A stretch of 64,000 nucleotides of DNA, taken from Fagopyrum homotropicum (Eukaryota > Streptophyta > Magnoliopsida > Caryophyllales > Polygonaceae). The stretch covers positions 109,574,320 through 109,638,319 of the forward strand of contig BSWB01000003.1 in NCBI GenBank assembly GCA_033239125.1. The letters run 5' to 3'. Under the pieces are notes generated by a model that was given only the letters and a program-made list of their open reading frames with translations, ran no database searches and was not told where the DNA came from. How positions within the stretch are numbered: the first letter of the stretch is position 1; every line of letters begins with the position of its first letter. Of this stretch, positions 35,149 through 48,217 are shown piece by piece. The position numbers and the translations under genes were made by a program.

Positions 35149-36842
35149 AAATACCCCATACTTAAGGTTTGCTCGTCCCCGAGAAAATTCCCAACTATAG
35201 ACTAAGAGATGACATGATTTATGTATGCAGAAAAATGGCAAAATCTTTTTGGGTTTGTGCTTCTATTATTGGATCACCTTCAAAGTCATGTTTCATGGCA
35301 AAGGATAAGCAATCATGCATCAAGCAAATGAAAGCATGGAAAGACAATTGTACTTAACTCAAAAGTATGCATGAAATGTAAAGATGAAGAAGTGAAGAAG
35401 GTCAAAAGTACATCCAATCTAAATCACTAAGTCTTACAAACATGCAAATAGGTCATAAGGTCTTGTGAGATAAAAGGGCCAAGAAATGTAGTGATTGGGT
35501 GGGGATTTCTAGATTATGTGATGCTAATCCGGGAATGGAACTAACTCCACATCCTTGTCCTCGATCAACTTCCCTCAAGTGTATATTTTCCTCTATCTTT
35601 TCTTTCTTTTCTTTTTCTTTGACTTGTTTTTGAGACAATGGCATTGGTGTACAAAAGCCGAAACCTTGGTGATTAGCCGTCCTCGGGCTTTTTCTTAGTT
35701 TTCGAGGTGCATCCACACCGGGCACATATACCAAAGCTCGTTAGGACTATTGGTTCATTTGACTTTGGCAAGGCACCAACACCCGATTATGTGAAGTGTA
35801 CCGAGTTACTTGTCATTTAAACCAATGTCCTCAAACCTATATTATTGGCTACACTTTTCACAACAAATTCAGCATTTTATGCATGATGTTCTTTTCATCA
35901 ACAACTTCACCTCACACTTGCTTTTCACACACATCAACACACTAGCATGCTCCTATTCCCGGATGGGTTAAAAGAGGTCAATTTTATCTCAATTGAGGTG
36001 CTCAAGCAATCATGATTAAGATGAGAAGTAGAGAAAGATTGAATCGCCTCATTCATTCCTAGATGGTATGCAAGAACTATAATGTAATTTCGATCTTCAC
36101 TACTCAATCCTTTCTAGGCAAACATCATGGTCACAAATCATTCATAGAACTTCAAGAGAAGTACTTCAAGTCCACATATGCGTTCATTAATCCTAACACA
36201 TGAGGCCATCCATAGCCAATTCACAAGACAAAATTCATCATTAGGATCATATCCAAGCCTAGAAAGCACAAATTTTTATTTTTATTTTTTTAAATTTTCT
36301 GATTTTTATGGTGTTTTCGATTTAAGTATGTACAATGCAAGATGTGTGAAGATTTTAAACTATCCTAGATGCTCATCATGCAAAGGATCATGCAAACCCC
36401 ACCCCATACTTAGAAACACATTGTCCCCAATGTGGTATACAAGTAAAGAGAGTGAAAGAAGGTTCTCACAATGTAAAAATGGTTTGTTATGGTATTTGGA
36501 ATTGCTCAATAGTGAATTGATGTTTGATGATCCTATCAACCATGGTAGAGAGCTCTAAGCATCCATCAAAGCTTCGGGACCCGCGCTAGGCACCACTAGC
36601 CGTCCAAGTTCCACGTCCGCTCCACCCATAATTGATGAGGGTTTCATCATCATCATTCCTATGTCAAGCAAGGCCTCCAATGCCACTAATGTTCTAGCAC
36701 ACACACAAAGTAGACAAAACACACACAAAGATAGAAAAATCTAGAAACAAAAGCAAATCAAGAAAGGAAAAATGTTACCAATGGGTTGCCTCCCACCAAG
36801 CGCTTCTTTAAGGTCATTAGCTTGACCAAACTCGAGGGGCGT
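35149..36842 (-). other. Element 2 3' untranslated region
   Basis: About 1.7 kb between the end of integrase and the 3' LTR with no convincing ORF and no envelope-like gene. On the minus strand it begins with AAGCGCTTGGTGGGAGGCAA (about 36817-36790), a word also found after pol in element 3 (50117-50140). It ends with the polypurine tract next to 35148. The short plus-strand frame at 36178-36558 is chance. Confidence 0.6.
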
Positions 36843-39800
36843 CTACTCAAGGTGAAGTGGGGCAATTATCTCCACCGGAGCTCCCGGGATATACTTCTTC
36901 AACCGGTGCCCATTCACCTTAAAGTTCCCACAATGTTCCCCTCCTATCTCAATGGCTCCATGGGAAAAGATCTTCTTCACCACATATGGCCCGGTCCATC
37001 TTGATTTGAGCTTTCCGGGAAAGAGCCTTAGCCTTGAGTTGAAGAGAAGGACAAGATCTCCTTCACTCAACTCCTTGGGGATGATGTTCTTGTCATGCCA
37101 TCTTTTGGTTCTCTCTTTGTAAATCTGGGCATTCTCATAAGCGTCCAACCGGATTTCCTCGAGGGCATTCAATTCAAGCAATCTCTTCTCTCCCGCCGCC
37201 TTGAGATCAAAATTTAGCCACTTAATGGCCCAATAAGCTCTATGCTCCATCTCTACCGGAAGGTGGCAAGACTTGTCATAGACCAACTTGTAAGGAGTGG
37301 TGCCAATCGGTATCTTGAAGGCGGTTCTATATGCCCATAAGGCATCATTTAGCCTCATAGCCCAATCCTTTCTAGTCCTAGACACCGTCTTCTCAAGGAT
37401 GGCCTTGATCTCCCGGTTGGAAATCTCCACTTGGTCACTAGTTTGGGGATGGTAAGGTATTGCCACCTTATGAGTCACCCCATACTTGGCCAAAAGCGCC
37501 CCAAAGTTCCTATTCGTGAAGTGCTTTCCTCCATCACTAATGATCACCCTTGGTGTTCCAAACCTAGGGAAGATCACCCGGTTGAAGAACCGCACTACCA
37601 CCTTGGCATCATTTGTAGGAGAGGCGATTGCCTCCACCCATCTTGACACATAGTCCACCGCCAATAGGATGAAGAGATTTCCACATGAAGAAGGGAATGG
37701 TCCCATAAAGTCTACACCCCACACATCAAATATTTCGACTTCTTGGATGTTGTTCAAGGGCATTTCATTCCTCCTTGAGATGTTGCCCGTCCTTTGGCAA
37801 GCATCACATGCCGCTACAAAACCTTGCACATCTTTAAACAAGTTAGGCCAATAAAAACCGGATTACAATACCTTTGCACACGTCTTGTGTGAGCTAGCAT
37901 GGCCTCCACATGGTAAGGAGTGGCAATGCCGGATCACACTCTCTACTTCATCTTCCGGTATGCATCTTCTAAACATTCCATCCGGGCCTTTCTTGAACAA
38001 GAGTGGCTCACTCAAATAGTAATGCCTCACATCGTTGAAGAACTTCTTTCTTTGTGCATATGTCAATCCGGGAGGCACTTCCTTACACACTAAGTAGTTC
38101 ACAATGTCGGCATACCATGGCTCATTTCCTCTAGACACTTGGAACAAGCATTCCTCCACCATTTGCAATTGCTCATCTCGGAATGAGTCATCAATTGGAA
38201 TGTCGTCTCTTCCAAGCTCTAATGGAGGCAATCTACTAAGGTGATCCGCCACGGAGTTCTCGGATCCCTTCTTATCTCGTATTTCCAAATCAAACTCTTG
38301 AAGAAGAAGGATCCACCGAATCAACCTTGGTTTGGCATCCTTCTTTGTAAGTAGATAACGGATCGCAACATGATCCGTATAAACTATGACCTTTGCTCCA
38401 ACAAGGTATGAGCGGAACTTCTCAAATGCATACACCACTGCTAGCAACTCCTTCTCGGTGGTAGCATAATTGAGTTGGGCATCATCTAGCGTCTTGCTAG
38501 CATAATAAATAGCATGAGTGCGCCCTTCTTTCCTTTGCCCCAAAACAGCCCCTACGGCTACATCGCTTGCATCCCACATGATCTCAAATGGTAGACTCCA
38601 ATCCGGAGGTTGCATGATAGGTGCGGAGATCAAGGCGTTCTTCAACCTACAAAAAGCCTCAAGACAATCTTTGGAAAAGACAAAATCAACATCCTTCATT
38701 AGTAGGTTAGTGAGAGGCTTAGAAATTTTAGAGAAATCTTGGATAAACCTCCAGTAAAAACCGGCATGCCCTAAGAAACTCCTTACCCCCTTCACCGAGG
38801 TAGGTGGTGGCAACTTCTCTATCGTTTCAATTTTGGCCCTATCAACCTCAATGCCTCGGTTAGACACCAAGTGTCCTAACACAATGCCTTCACTTACCAT
38901 GAAGTGGCATTTTTCCCAATTCAAGACAAGATTTGTCTCCTCACATCTTTGCAATACTAATGACAAGTTAGCCAAGCAATTATCAAAGGAAGAACCATAA
39001 ACAGAGAAATCATCCATAAACACTTCCATGATATTTTCTATGTATTCCGAAAAGATAGCCATCATACACCTTTGGAAGGTGGCGGGTGCATTACACAACC
39101 CAAATGGCATTCTCCTATATGCAAAAGTACCCCATGGACATGTAAAGGTTGTTTTCTCTTGGTCATCGGGGTGGATAGGGATTTGGAAGAATCCACTATA
39201 GCCATCTAGATAGCAAAAATGAGAGTGTTGAGCTAACCTTTCTAGCATTTGGTCAATGAAGGGGAGAGGGAAGTGATCTTTCCTAGAGGCCATGTTCAAC
39301 TTCCTATAATCGATGCACATTCTCCACCCCGTAACCGTCCTAGTCGGGATTAGTTCATTGTTCTCATTAGTTACTACGGTCATCCCACCCTTCTTAGGAA
39401 CTACATGAACGGGACTAACCCACTTACTATCTGAGATAGGGTAGATAATTCCCGCATCTAGCAACTTAATGATTTCCTTTTTGACTACCTCTTTTATTAT
39501 AGGGTTCAATCTCCTTTGATGTTCAATAGAGGGTTTGTGGTTATCTTCCATCATTATCTTATGCATGCACAAAGAAGGCTTAATGCCAACCAAATCATCA
39601 ATAGTATAGCCAATGGCTTTCCTATGCAATCTTAGTTCATGCAACAACTTAGCAAGTTCATCATCACTCAAGCATGCATTAACAATCACAGGATATGTAG
39701 AGTTTTCACCAAGAAAAGCATACTTCAAATGAGAGGGGAGGGGTTTAAGTTCAAGTGAAGGACGACCTTTATCGGTTGAAGATGATCCAAATAAGGTTGG

Positions 39801-42587
39801 ATGAGATGAATCCAAAGCAAATGAAGACTCCTCATGGATCCTAAAAGCTTGATCATCATCAAGGACTGGTCCAGGGAAAACCACGGCTGGAATCACGGTT
39901 TGCTCAACTTCCACGGCCGTGGTTCTTGCTAAGCTTGCTTCCCGGAGTTGTCCAGAAAGTTTGACGGCCGTGGAACATAAATCTCGACCATGGAACTTGC
40001 AGCTGTTCAACACCTCTTCGTGGCTTTCAAATCCAACTCTTGGCTCCTCTTCCAATGCTTCCAAGGCCTTGATCTCTTCATTGCAAGCCTCCTCAACACC
40101 TTCCTCCATCATACTTAAGGTAAGAACCTTCTCCAAGGGATCCTTGATCAAGATCGAGCTCACAATTTCCCTAGATTCCTCTTGCTCGACTATGTTGAAG
40201 ACATCCTCATCAAGGGCTGGCCCTTTCGTCATTGTGGATAACTTGAACTTGACGTTCTCTTCTCCAATGTTGAAGGAGAGAGTTCCATTCTTGCAATCCA
40301 CTAGGCATCCGGAGGTGGCTAGGAAAGGTCTTCCTAAGATGATGGGAACCGGATAATCCGCCGGAATGTCCAAGACCACAAAATCAATTGGCACATAGAA
40401 TCCTCCTAGTTGCACCCGGATGTCTTTTAAGATCCCAACCGGATGAGTGATAGAACGGTCCGCCATATAGAGGGTCATCTTGACCGGTTTTGGCTCTCCT
40501 AGCCCAACCTTATTGCAAAGTGCAAGCGGTATGATGCTTACACTCGCTCCAAGATCAGAAAGGGCTTCGTACTTCACATCTCCCACTCCTATTGGGACAC
40601 AAAAAGAGCCTGGATCTCTTAGCTTGGGAGGCATCTCCTCCTTCATTGTTTGGATCAATTCCGAGGATCGCTTGGTCATTCTTATCTCCCCATACTCCTC
40701 CAACTTCCTTTTGTTGGAGAGTATTTCTTTCAAAAACTTGCCATATGCCGGCATTCCTAAAATGGCATCCATGAATGGAATGTTAATATGTAATTTGGAC
40801 ATTAGTTCAAGGAACTTACCAAAGTGATTGTCCAAACGAGCTCTTTCTCTTGATTGTGGAAATGGTAGTGGTGGCTTGTATGGAGGCGGTGCCACATAGG
40901 TTGGCTCTACATCCTTGCTCTTGCCTCCATCTTCTTGCAACTTTCCCTCTTCTACCACTACTTGCTTTCCCTTGGCATTGTCCTTGGGCAAAGGATCTTT
41001 CATACTCAACCCACTCCTCGTTGTGATAGCCAACACTTGGCCTCTTGGGTTGTCTTCGGTCCTTCCGAGAAGCTTTCCTGGGTCTCTATGGGCTTCACCC
41101 GCTTTTTGGAACACTTGTTCTTCCAAAACCTTTTGAGCCTTAGAAATTGAAGTCACTGTGCTCTCTAGACCACTCAACCTTCCAAGCAATTGCTCAAACA
41201 TTATTTCGGTTCTATCCTTTAGAGGTTGAGTAAATCCGGGTGGAGGTTCTTGTGAAGCTCTTGATGGTGGTGTTGTGCTTGTGGAGGAGGAGGGGTTTAA
41301 GGCTCCATCCGGGTTAGAGTAAGAAAATCCGGGATGGTTGTGGTTGGGCCGGTAATTGTTGAATTGCCGGTTGTTGTTGAAACTCCTTGGGCCTTGGTAA
41401 TTGTTGAAGTTGCCCCTTCCCATATAATTCACATCCTCCTCCTTGGAAGACAAGTTGGCTTGTGGAAGCACTTGAGGAGTTGCTTGGTTCTTCAAAGTTG
41501 TAGCACACAACTCCCTCAAGGACTTCAACTCGTTGTTGATGGCGTCAAGCTTGAAATTGCTCATGGTGACTTCACTCACCTCATATGCTCCCGCCTTTCT
41601 TCCTTCACTCTTCCTATGGGAGTATTTCTCAATCACTAGAGCTTGCTTCTCCACAAACTCCCAAGCTTCATCTACATGCTTCTCCATAAATGTCCCACCG
41701 GAAAGAGATTGGAGCTTGAATTGGCTATCTTCATCAAGTCCTTTGAAGTAGATTTCCAATAGCTCAATTTTCGGTATGCCATGGTGTGGACAATCAAGGA
41801 GAAGATCTTTGAACCTCTCCCAAGACTTGAATAAACTCTCTCTATCCTTCATCACGAAGGCATTGATCTTCCCTCTTAACTCGGTAGTCTTGGAAGGTGG
41901 GAAGAACTTAGTCAAAAACTCAGTTGTCATCTCCTCCCAAGTACCAACTCGCCCTTGTGGAATAGATTGATACCAAGCCAAGGCTTTATCCTTAAGAGAG
42001 AAGGAAAAATCCCTAAGCTTATGGTTGTTGCTCTCCAATCTTGGCGGTCTAAGAGTCTCCATCAAGATCTCATAATTCATCAAATGTTGATGAGGAGACT
42101 CTCCTTCCATCCCTCCAAATTGATTATGCCGGATCATTTGTAGAACTTGAGGGCGGAGCTCATAGTTGTGGGCTGCGGGATCTCCTAAGTTCACACCCGG
42201 ACGGTGTGCTCTTTGTGCCGGATCCATACGTCTCCCTAGGGTTTGTGGCTCTTCAATGGCAATGGGCACAACCCTAACATTAGCCTCCGGCTGCGGTTGT
42301 GGTGGAGGAGGTGGAGGTTGTCGGCGATTAAGTTCTCCTTGAACAAGGGCTTGCCTAATCTCCTCAATCTCCCTCCTAGTTTCCTCTTGTCTCTCATTGG
42401 CAAGTCTTCTTTCTTCCTCCAAGAGTTCATCTCTTAGCCTTATTTGCTCTAAGGCTTCATCCAACTCAGCTTGGAGTTTTCTACCGGCCATCTCTTTCTC
42501 TTTTCGGATGCTCTTGGATCTAGATCGAAGGGTTTTCTCCGGTTCGGGATCGAACGGAGCTAAATCCTTGCCACGAGATCTTCGCAT
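36843..42587 (-). pseudogene. gag-pol polyprotein of element 2, one nonsense codon
   Basis: Start chosen at the ATG at 42587 (MRRSRGKDL), matching the other elements. Order on the minus strand: gag core (RHNQFGG, ALAWYQSIP, LLLDCPHHG), Asn-rich linker, protease (DLGASVSIIPLALC near 40523-40557), a variable linker carrying CGGCCG motifs (39911-39975), RT with CIDYRKLN and FMDDFSVY (about 38997-39020), RNase H with YTDHVAIRYLL, and integrase with an H2C2 finger (HCHS..CGGH and CDAC), GVDFMGPF, IISDGGKHF and NREIKAILEK as the catalytic D, D, E segments. TAA at 37863-37865 sits between the finger's His and Cys halves, where relatives read on. The frame continues unbroken to 36843. Products would assemble cytoplasmic particles and integrate cDNA in the nucleus. 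Confidence 0.92.
39911..39997. repeat. CGGCCG-type motifs inside the coding linker of element 2
   Basis: TTCCACGGCCGTGG at 39909-39922, a half copy gacggccgtggaa at 39963-39975 and a variant near 39986-39999. They lie between protease and RT. On the minus strand one copy is read as T-A-V-E, whereas the variant is read as F-H-G-R, that is, in another frame. Confidence 0.7.
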
Positions 42588-42704
42588 ACACCTAAAGAGT
42601 AATAGATGTCCTGAAAAGCAAAGACACAAACCAAAAAGAGATCAAAAGCAACAAGAAAGATCTATACTAGAAACAATCACAAAATAGACTCAATCTAGAC
42701 CTAG

Positions 42705-42722
42705 TCCCCGGCAACGGCGCCA
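42705..42722 (-). other. Primer-binding site of element 2 (Asp tRNA type)
   Basis: TGGCGCCGTTGCCGGGGA on the minus strand, six bases inside the 5' LTR. Confidence 0.88.
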
Positions 42723-42728
42723 AAAACT

Positions 42729-44551
42729 TGTTACGCTAAGATCGTGATGCGCAAATGGGTTTTAAATTTATAACTCGAACTAAATCCTAACTACTTAGCG
42801 AAACCCGCAGTGTACGGGACGTTTGTAGAAGGGATAGTATTCCGAGGTCGAACACAAAGACTAAGGTGAAATTGATTCGAATTGTGATTGAGTTTAGTAA
42901 GGATCTAGGTTGAAAGAAAAGAAAGAAATAAAGAAAAGAAAATCTCAAATGTTTTTGGTTGGTTTTTGGTGATCAATCAAAGATCACAATCCATGCAAAG
43001 TAAACAATCAAACTAGACTAAGAATCAACACAAATAAACAAGCTAAACAAGATAATGATCAAGGAAAGAAAAGACGGATTCTAGGGGTTGGAAGTTCCGG
43101 TTATGGCATAGGACTCAAGTTATCTATTCATTCCTTTGATTAACTATGATATGTTGGGATTAAGTATTTCTAAATTGGGATTAATTACCGGGTAGGTCTC
43201 TTGTCCAACTAGTCCACTCCTAAGGTCTCATTACCGGGTAAGTCTCTAAGAACCTAAGGATAGGAATTCTACACAAACCGGATTGTTAATTAGGAGTCTA
43301 ACCTATCCTTACCGGGTAAGTCTTGGAAAGGAAAGTCCTAAACAACTATCCTAGCACACCTAATCCAATGGCGGCTTATTAGGCTCACCACTACCTAAGG
43401 TTTGTTATCTTTGGAATCTAAGAGCAAGGATTACCGGGTAAGTCTCTCCTAACACTTAGTTACTACACTAGGTTACCCTAGGGTAGATTAAACTCAACAA
43501 ACACTTAGGATTTCAACATTCTATAGATCTAAGACAAGATCCTTCGAACCAGGGAAAATCACGGTTTGTTCTACCTAAACCACGGCCGTGGTCAGACAAG
43601 AACTACCCGTGATTCCTAACAACAGCTACGTTCATACACACAAGTCATCCAAAGGTAAATCTAAGTCCGTCCTATCATAGCCCTAGCCATAACCATCCTT
43701 TCCTTACCCTAGAACCTCATCAATTTAGCCTACAACGTTCATAATAGAAATCGAAACAAACAAGCATGAAATCATAACATCCATTGCAAGATAATGAAGG
43801 AAAAGAGATGAACAAGTGAAATTAAAAGAAAACCAAGCTGAAAATGGAATTAGAATAACTCACAATCCTTCCAAAAGAAGGTTCAATGATTCATACAACT
43901 CTAAGAAATAGAATCCAAAATTCTTCAATACAAAACTATCAAGTGTGGTGATGGTGTGTGTTCTTCTCCTCCTCTTCAATGGAGCTCTTCTTCTTCTCTT
44001 TGACACTTTCCTTCCTAGAAAAACTTCTTGTTGAGAGAATATTTTTGTTAGAGAGTCATGGAAAATGGAGAGCTGCTCCAAGATGCCTCTCACAGCCCAT
44101 GAAGGACCACTTTTATAACAAACTTGCATGAGCTGGCCATGAGAGTCGTGGCACAGCTGTCACAAGAATCTGGCAAAATCCACGGTTGATTCCACGGCCG
44201 TGGAGTGTCAGAGAACCGTGATTCTGTGCAGAAACTTCGCCTTGGATCATTAAGCTGTGGTTTGGTGCATGGCAAGTGTTGGCAAGGCTCCATGAGTCCT
44301 CCTTAGCCTTTAGCTTGTGTCCTAATGAGTCCGAGGGTGTGTCATCTAGATGAACGATCCTCAAACGTATCGTTTTGCTCCTAAATCTCCCGAAATACCT
44401 ATAAAACACGCACAAGTCCGTGTAGAAGTCTATCTCGGCAAAATACATGAATTGAGTGCAAAACGTCGTGAACTAGTGCTAAACCATGCATGAATGAGTG
44501 AGAAATCTATCTAAAAGATTACCTAAAACTAAGTCATAAATCGTGTTATCA
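42729..44551 (-). repeat. 5' LTR of element 2
   Basis: 1823 bp. CCACGGCCGTGG at 43580-43591 and 44192-44203. A minus-strand TATA-like word (complement of ttttata, 44111-44117) lies downstream of the second palindrome in transcription order. It carries the same TTACCGGGTA copies as the other LTR. Confidence 0.93.
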
Positions 44552-45422
44552 ATGAGTGGCTAATCTCTTTGTGTGATTTTAGGGTGATTGGCTGAAGGTT
44601 GTGGGAAAAACAATGATAGAATAATCTTGATCACAGTAGGACCCTGAAAGTTCGAGTCTTTAACCTTAACCCTAAGCATCTCGCTCAGTCGATGAACATC
44701 TCGGCCGGGTTGGAAGTTGGCTGACCGAGGTGACTTATCTGATCCGAAACTGAGAGTTAAGTGTTAGAGTTTGCCAAATCCTATTCTTATTACACCTTTC
44801 CTGGTTCAATGCAAGCTTAGGATGAGACTGTCCCGGTAATTCCTTTGTTTGTTTACCTAAGATCATAAGTATAGGTAATAAAGGTTTATCCTTTATTGGG
44901 GTTTGAGTGTGCTTTCATTCCATCTTTGTGAGTTAGCTTGAGACTTACCCGGTAAAGGTTGATTCTATTCTCTTAGTTGGTGTGTTAGTTTGATGTTATA
45001 GTTCTTTATCTTAATTCCTTGAGACTTACCCGGTAATAGGAGTTACGGTTTGGGATTAGTGAGTAGTGAGACTTACCCGGTGATCTATTCCACTTTAGTA
45101 ACACCTTCCCTATGGAAAAACCTCAGCTTTGTCCGCTTATCTTTAGATCTTGAGTTGAAACCACAACTAGATGCTTTAATCCCTAGGATTGCATATTTCC
45201 TTTATTGACTTCCATCATCTTTGATTGTTTTAATTACTTGTGGTTAGTGATTGCTTAAGCTTACCGTAATTGGACTTTGTTTCACTAAGTCCTTGTGATC
45301 GACCCCTGAAATTCCTTGCTTTTTACTACGATTGACCCGTACACTACGGGTTCGCATCCTTGTTTTAAGCTTACATCTAGGGTTATAAATTTAAAGCTTG
45401 CACACACCGTTAGGAGCGAACA
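44552..45422 (+). repeat. 5' LTR of element 3, right part
   Basis: Continues from 33328 (44552-44556 is the duplicated atgag) and ends GCGAACA. It contains GAGACTTACCCGGTAA-type words near 44943, 45022 and 45069, and a weaker one near 44824: the same word, in the opposite strand sense, as in element 2's LTRs. CGACCG-like words lie near 44700-44735. Confidence 0.85.
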
Positions 45423-45428
45423 AGTTTT

Positions 45429-45446
45429 TGGCGCCGTTGCCGGGGA
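45429..45446 (+). other. Primer-binding site of element 3 (Asp tRNA type)
   Basis: TGGCGCCGTTGCCGGGGA, six bases after the LTR end. Confidence 0.88.
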
Positions 45447-45795
45447 CTTGGTCTAGACCGAGCCGGTTACGGTTTGCTTTTGGGGCACTTGCCCCCGTGT
45501 CTACTAACCACTCTACTTGAGTGACTTTTGCAGGTTCTTTCTTAGGTTTATGCGAAGAACCCGCACTGGGAAGGAAATCGTTCCTTACGATCCCGAACCA
45601 GAGAAGACATACAAACGACGCTTAAGAGAAGCAAAGATGGCCAACCAAGACAATCGCGATCTTGAGGCCGAGTTGAAGGAGGCGTTAGAACTGCTACGCC
45701 TCAGCAGGGAAGAACTAAGGCAAGAGAAAGAAGAAACTCGCACCAGGACTGAAGCGATCGAAGCAGATATGGCTGCCTTACGAGACCAATATCTA

Positions 45796-45905
45796 CTTCG
45801 ACCGAGGGAAGACCCAGTTCCCGATGATGGACCGAGGCAGGTCCCAGTCGCTGACCCTCGACCGAGGCAGGTTCCAGTACCTGACGCCCCGGCCGAGGTA
45901 CTTCC
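45796..45905. repeat. CGACCG-type motif cluster in gag of element 3
   Basis: Copies ctt-cgaccgagg, gga-ccgagg, cct-cgaccgagg and ccggccgagg within 110 bp. In the gag frame they read R-P-R or P-R. A second cluster with further variants lies at 47192-47275 in the linker before protease. Confidence 0.7.
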
Positions 45906-48217
45906 ACATCGGATGCCAGTCCGAGGCGCTCTTTTTGCAGGAATCCCGCAAACCCTAGGTCAAAGGATGGACCCCAATCAACAACTGAGGCGTCCAGGAG
46001 TTAACCTAGGAGATCTAGCGGACCATGACTACGAACTTCGACCGCAAGTTCTGTCCATGATTCGCCAATGCCAATTCGGAGGGCTAGAGAAGGAATCCCC
46101 ACATCAACATCTTCAAAACTATGAGATCTTGATGGAGACCTTGAGACCCTCAAGGATTGAAATATAACAACTACAAGCTAAGACCTTTTTACTTTTCTTT
46201 AAAAGTTAGAGCTCTTACTTGGTATCAATCTCTTCCTTCAGGAAAAATCAGCACATGGGAGGAGATGACTACGGAATTCTTAACAAAATTCTTTCCCCCC
46301 TCTAAGACCGCTGAAATGAGAGGGAAGATTAATGCGTTCATTATGAAGGACAAGGAGAGCTTGTCCAAGTCATGAGAGAGGTTTAAGGACATTCTTTTGG
46401 ATTGCCCACATCATGGGATTCCAAAGATAGAGTTGTTGGAGATATACTTCAAGGGACTGGACGGAAACACACAGTTCAACCTCCAACTACTCTCCGCCGG
46501 TACATTTATGGACATGGCGATTGACGAAGCTTGGGACTTCATCAAGAAGCAAGCTTTGCATATGGAGAAGTACACCCACCAAGGAACTGAAGGTGGAGTT
46601 AAAAGAGTCAACTTTCAAGAGACTCAACCTAACAACAATCAACTCACGTCTTTGAAGAATGACGTGAAGCAATTGAAGGAACTCTTGGTTGCTCAAACCA
46701 AGAAGGAAGATCAAGGACAAAGGAACAACAACAATGGATACCGTAACAATAACAACAACGGTTCCCGGAACAACAACTACAACAACAACAATAGAGGGTC
46801 CAATAGCAACAATTGGATGGCGAACAACCAAAATTCTGGTAACAATCATTCTAACTCTAATTCTAACGATTCCTCTAATCCTTTCCTCTCTTCCCCTTCT
46901 TCTTCTTCTACTCCATTAAAAAGCCACGGGCAAGGATCAAGTTCGTCTCAGCCGGAAAAGAAAGATGTAGTGCTGGAGGCCATCTTGATCAAGCTTAGTG
47001 CTATGGAGACTTCTATGACTTCATTTTCGAAGGCCCAAAAGGCCTTTGAACAACAACTTGCTAGTAGGGCGAATGAAGCGCCAAGAGATCCAGGGAAGCT
47101 TCCAGCAAGGACGGAAAGCAACCCTAAGGGCCAGATTATGGCCATAACTACGAGGAGTAGACTGAAAACTGCAGATCCAGTGCCTCGGTCGGTGCCAGTA
47201 CCGACGAAGATCACCTCGGTCCAGGTGCAGTCGAAGAACACTTCGGCCGAGATGCCAACCGAGGTGGAGCCACAGAAAGCGGAGGGGAAAACTGAAGTTT
47301 ATGTTCCACCTCCTGCATACAAACCACCACTTCCATTCCCCCAGTCAAGGGCCAGAGCACATCTAGACAAGCACTTTGGTAAGTTCCTTGACTTGATGAA
47401 TAAACTGCACATTAACATTCCTTTCCTTGATGCTATTCTAGGGATGCCCGCCTATGGGAAGTTCTTGAAAGAACTCTTATCAAGGAAGAGGAAACTAGAA
47501 GATTTTGGTGAAGTAAGGATGACATCTAAATCCTCGGAGCTTATTCAAATCATGAAGGAGAAGATGCCACCTAAGTTGAGAGATCTCGGCTCATTTTGCA
47601 TTCCCATTCAAGTTGGGGATGTTACATGTAAAGCCTTATGCGATCTAGGAGCCAGCGTGAGCATCATTCCGCTAGAGCTATGTGAAAAGATTGGACTTGG
47701 AGAGCCCAAGCCAGTCAAGATTCGATTATACATGGCGGATCGCTCGATCACCCATCCCGTGGGAATTTTGGAAGACGTTCCGGTCAAGTTAGGTAACTTC
47801 TATTTACCAATAGACTTCGTTGTACTTGATATTCCCGCAGATTATCCAGTTCCTATTATTCTCGGGAGGCCATTTCTAGCAACTTCGGGTTGCAACGTGG
47901 ATTGTAAGAACGCCAAGTTGAGATTCAACATTGGTGGCGATGAAGTGGAGTTTGCATTACTTGTAGCCATGAAAGGAGAGCAGCTTAGTGATGATATCTT
48001 CAACATCTATGATGAAGAAGAATCAAGGGAATTGGTGAGCTCTATCCTTATTAACGATCCACTTGAAAGAGTTATTAGTTTCAATTTAAATGAGGAAGGT
48101 AAAGATGCTTCTTGTGATGCAGATATACGGAGCTTAAAGGCACTGGAAGAGGATCCAGGAGCTAAAACTGAGAAGCTAATCCAGGAGACGAAGATCTCCA
48201 GTTTCGGTTCCAGTTGC

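Larger units (their letters stand above)
33329..44551 (-). mobile_element. Element 2: nearly intact Athila-type LTR retrotransposon
   Basis: 11.2 kb with LTRs 33329-35148 and 42729-44551 (TG...CA, about 99% alike by eye) and perfect target duplication atgag at 33324-33328 and 44552-44556. Minus orientation is fixed by the PBS at 42705-42722. It encodes gag, protease, RT, RNase H and integrase in one frame with a single stop. It inserted into element 3's 5' LTR, so it is the youngest of the nest. Confidence 0.95.

Noticed and set aside
39919..40827. Plus-strand open frames antisense to element 2 gag-pol (39919-40356, 40480-40827, 41334-41639)
   Set aside because: Shadow frames of the long minus-strand polyprotein, no domain content.
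37863..42629. Start of element 2 gag at the upstream ATG (42629)
   Set aside because: The two related elements share the MRR(S/T)R start, which is 14 codons further in (42587); the upstream part is leader.
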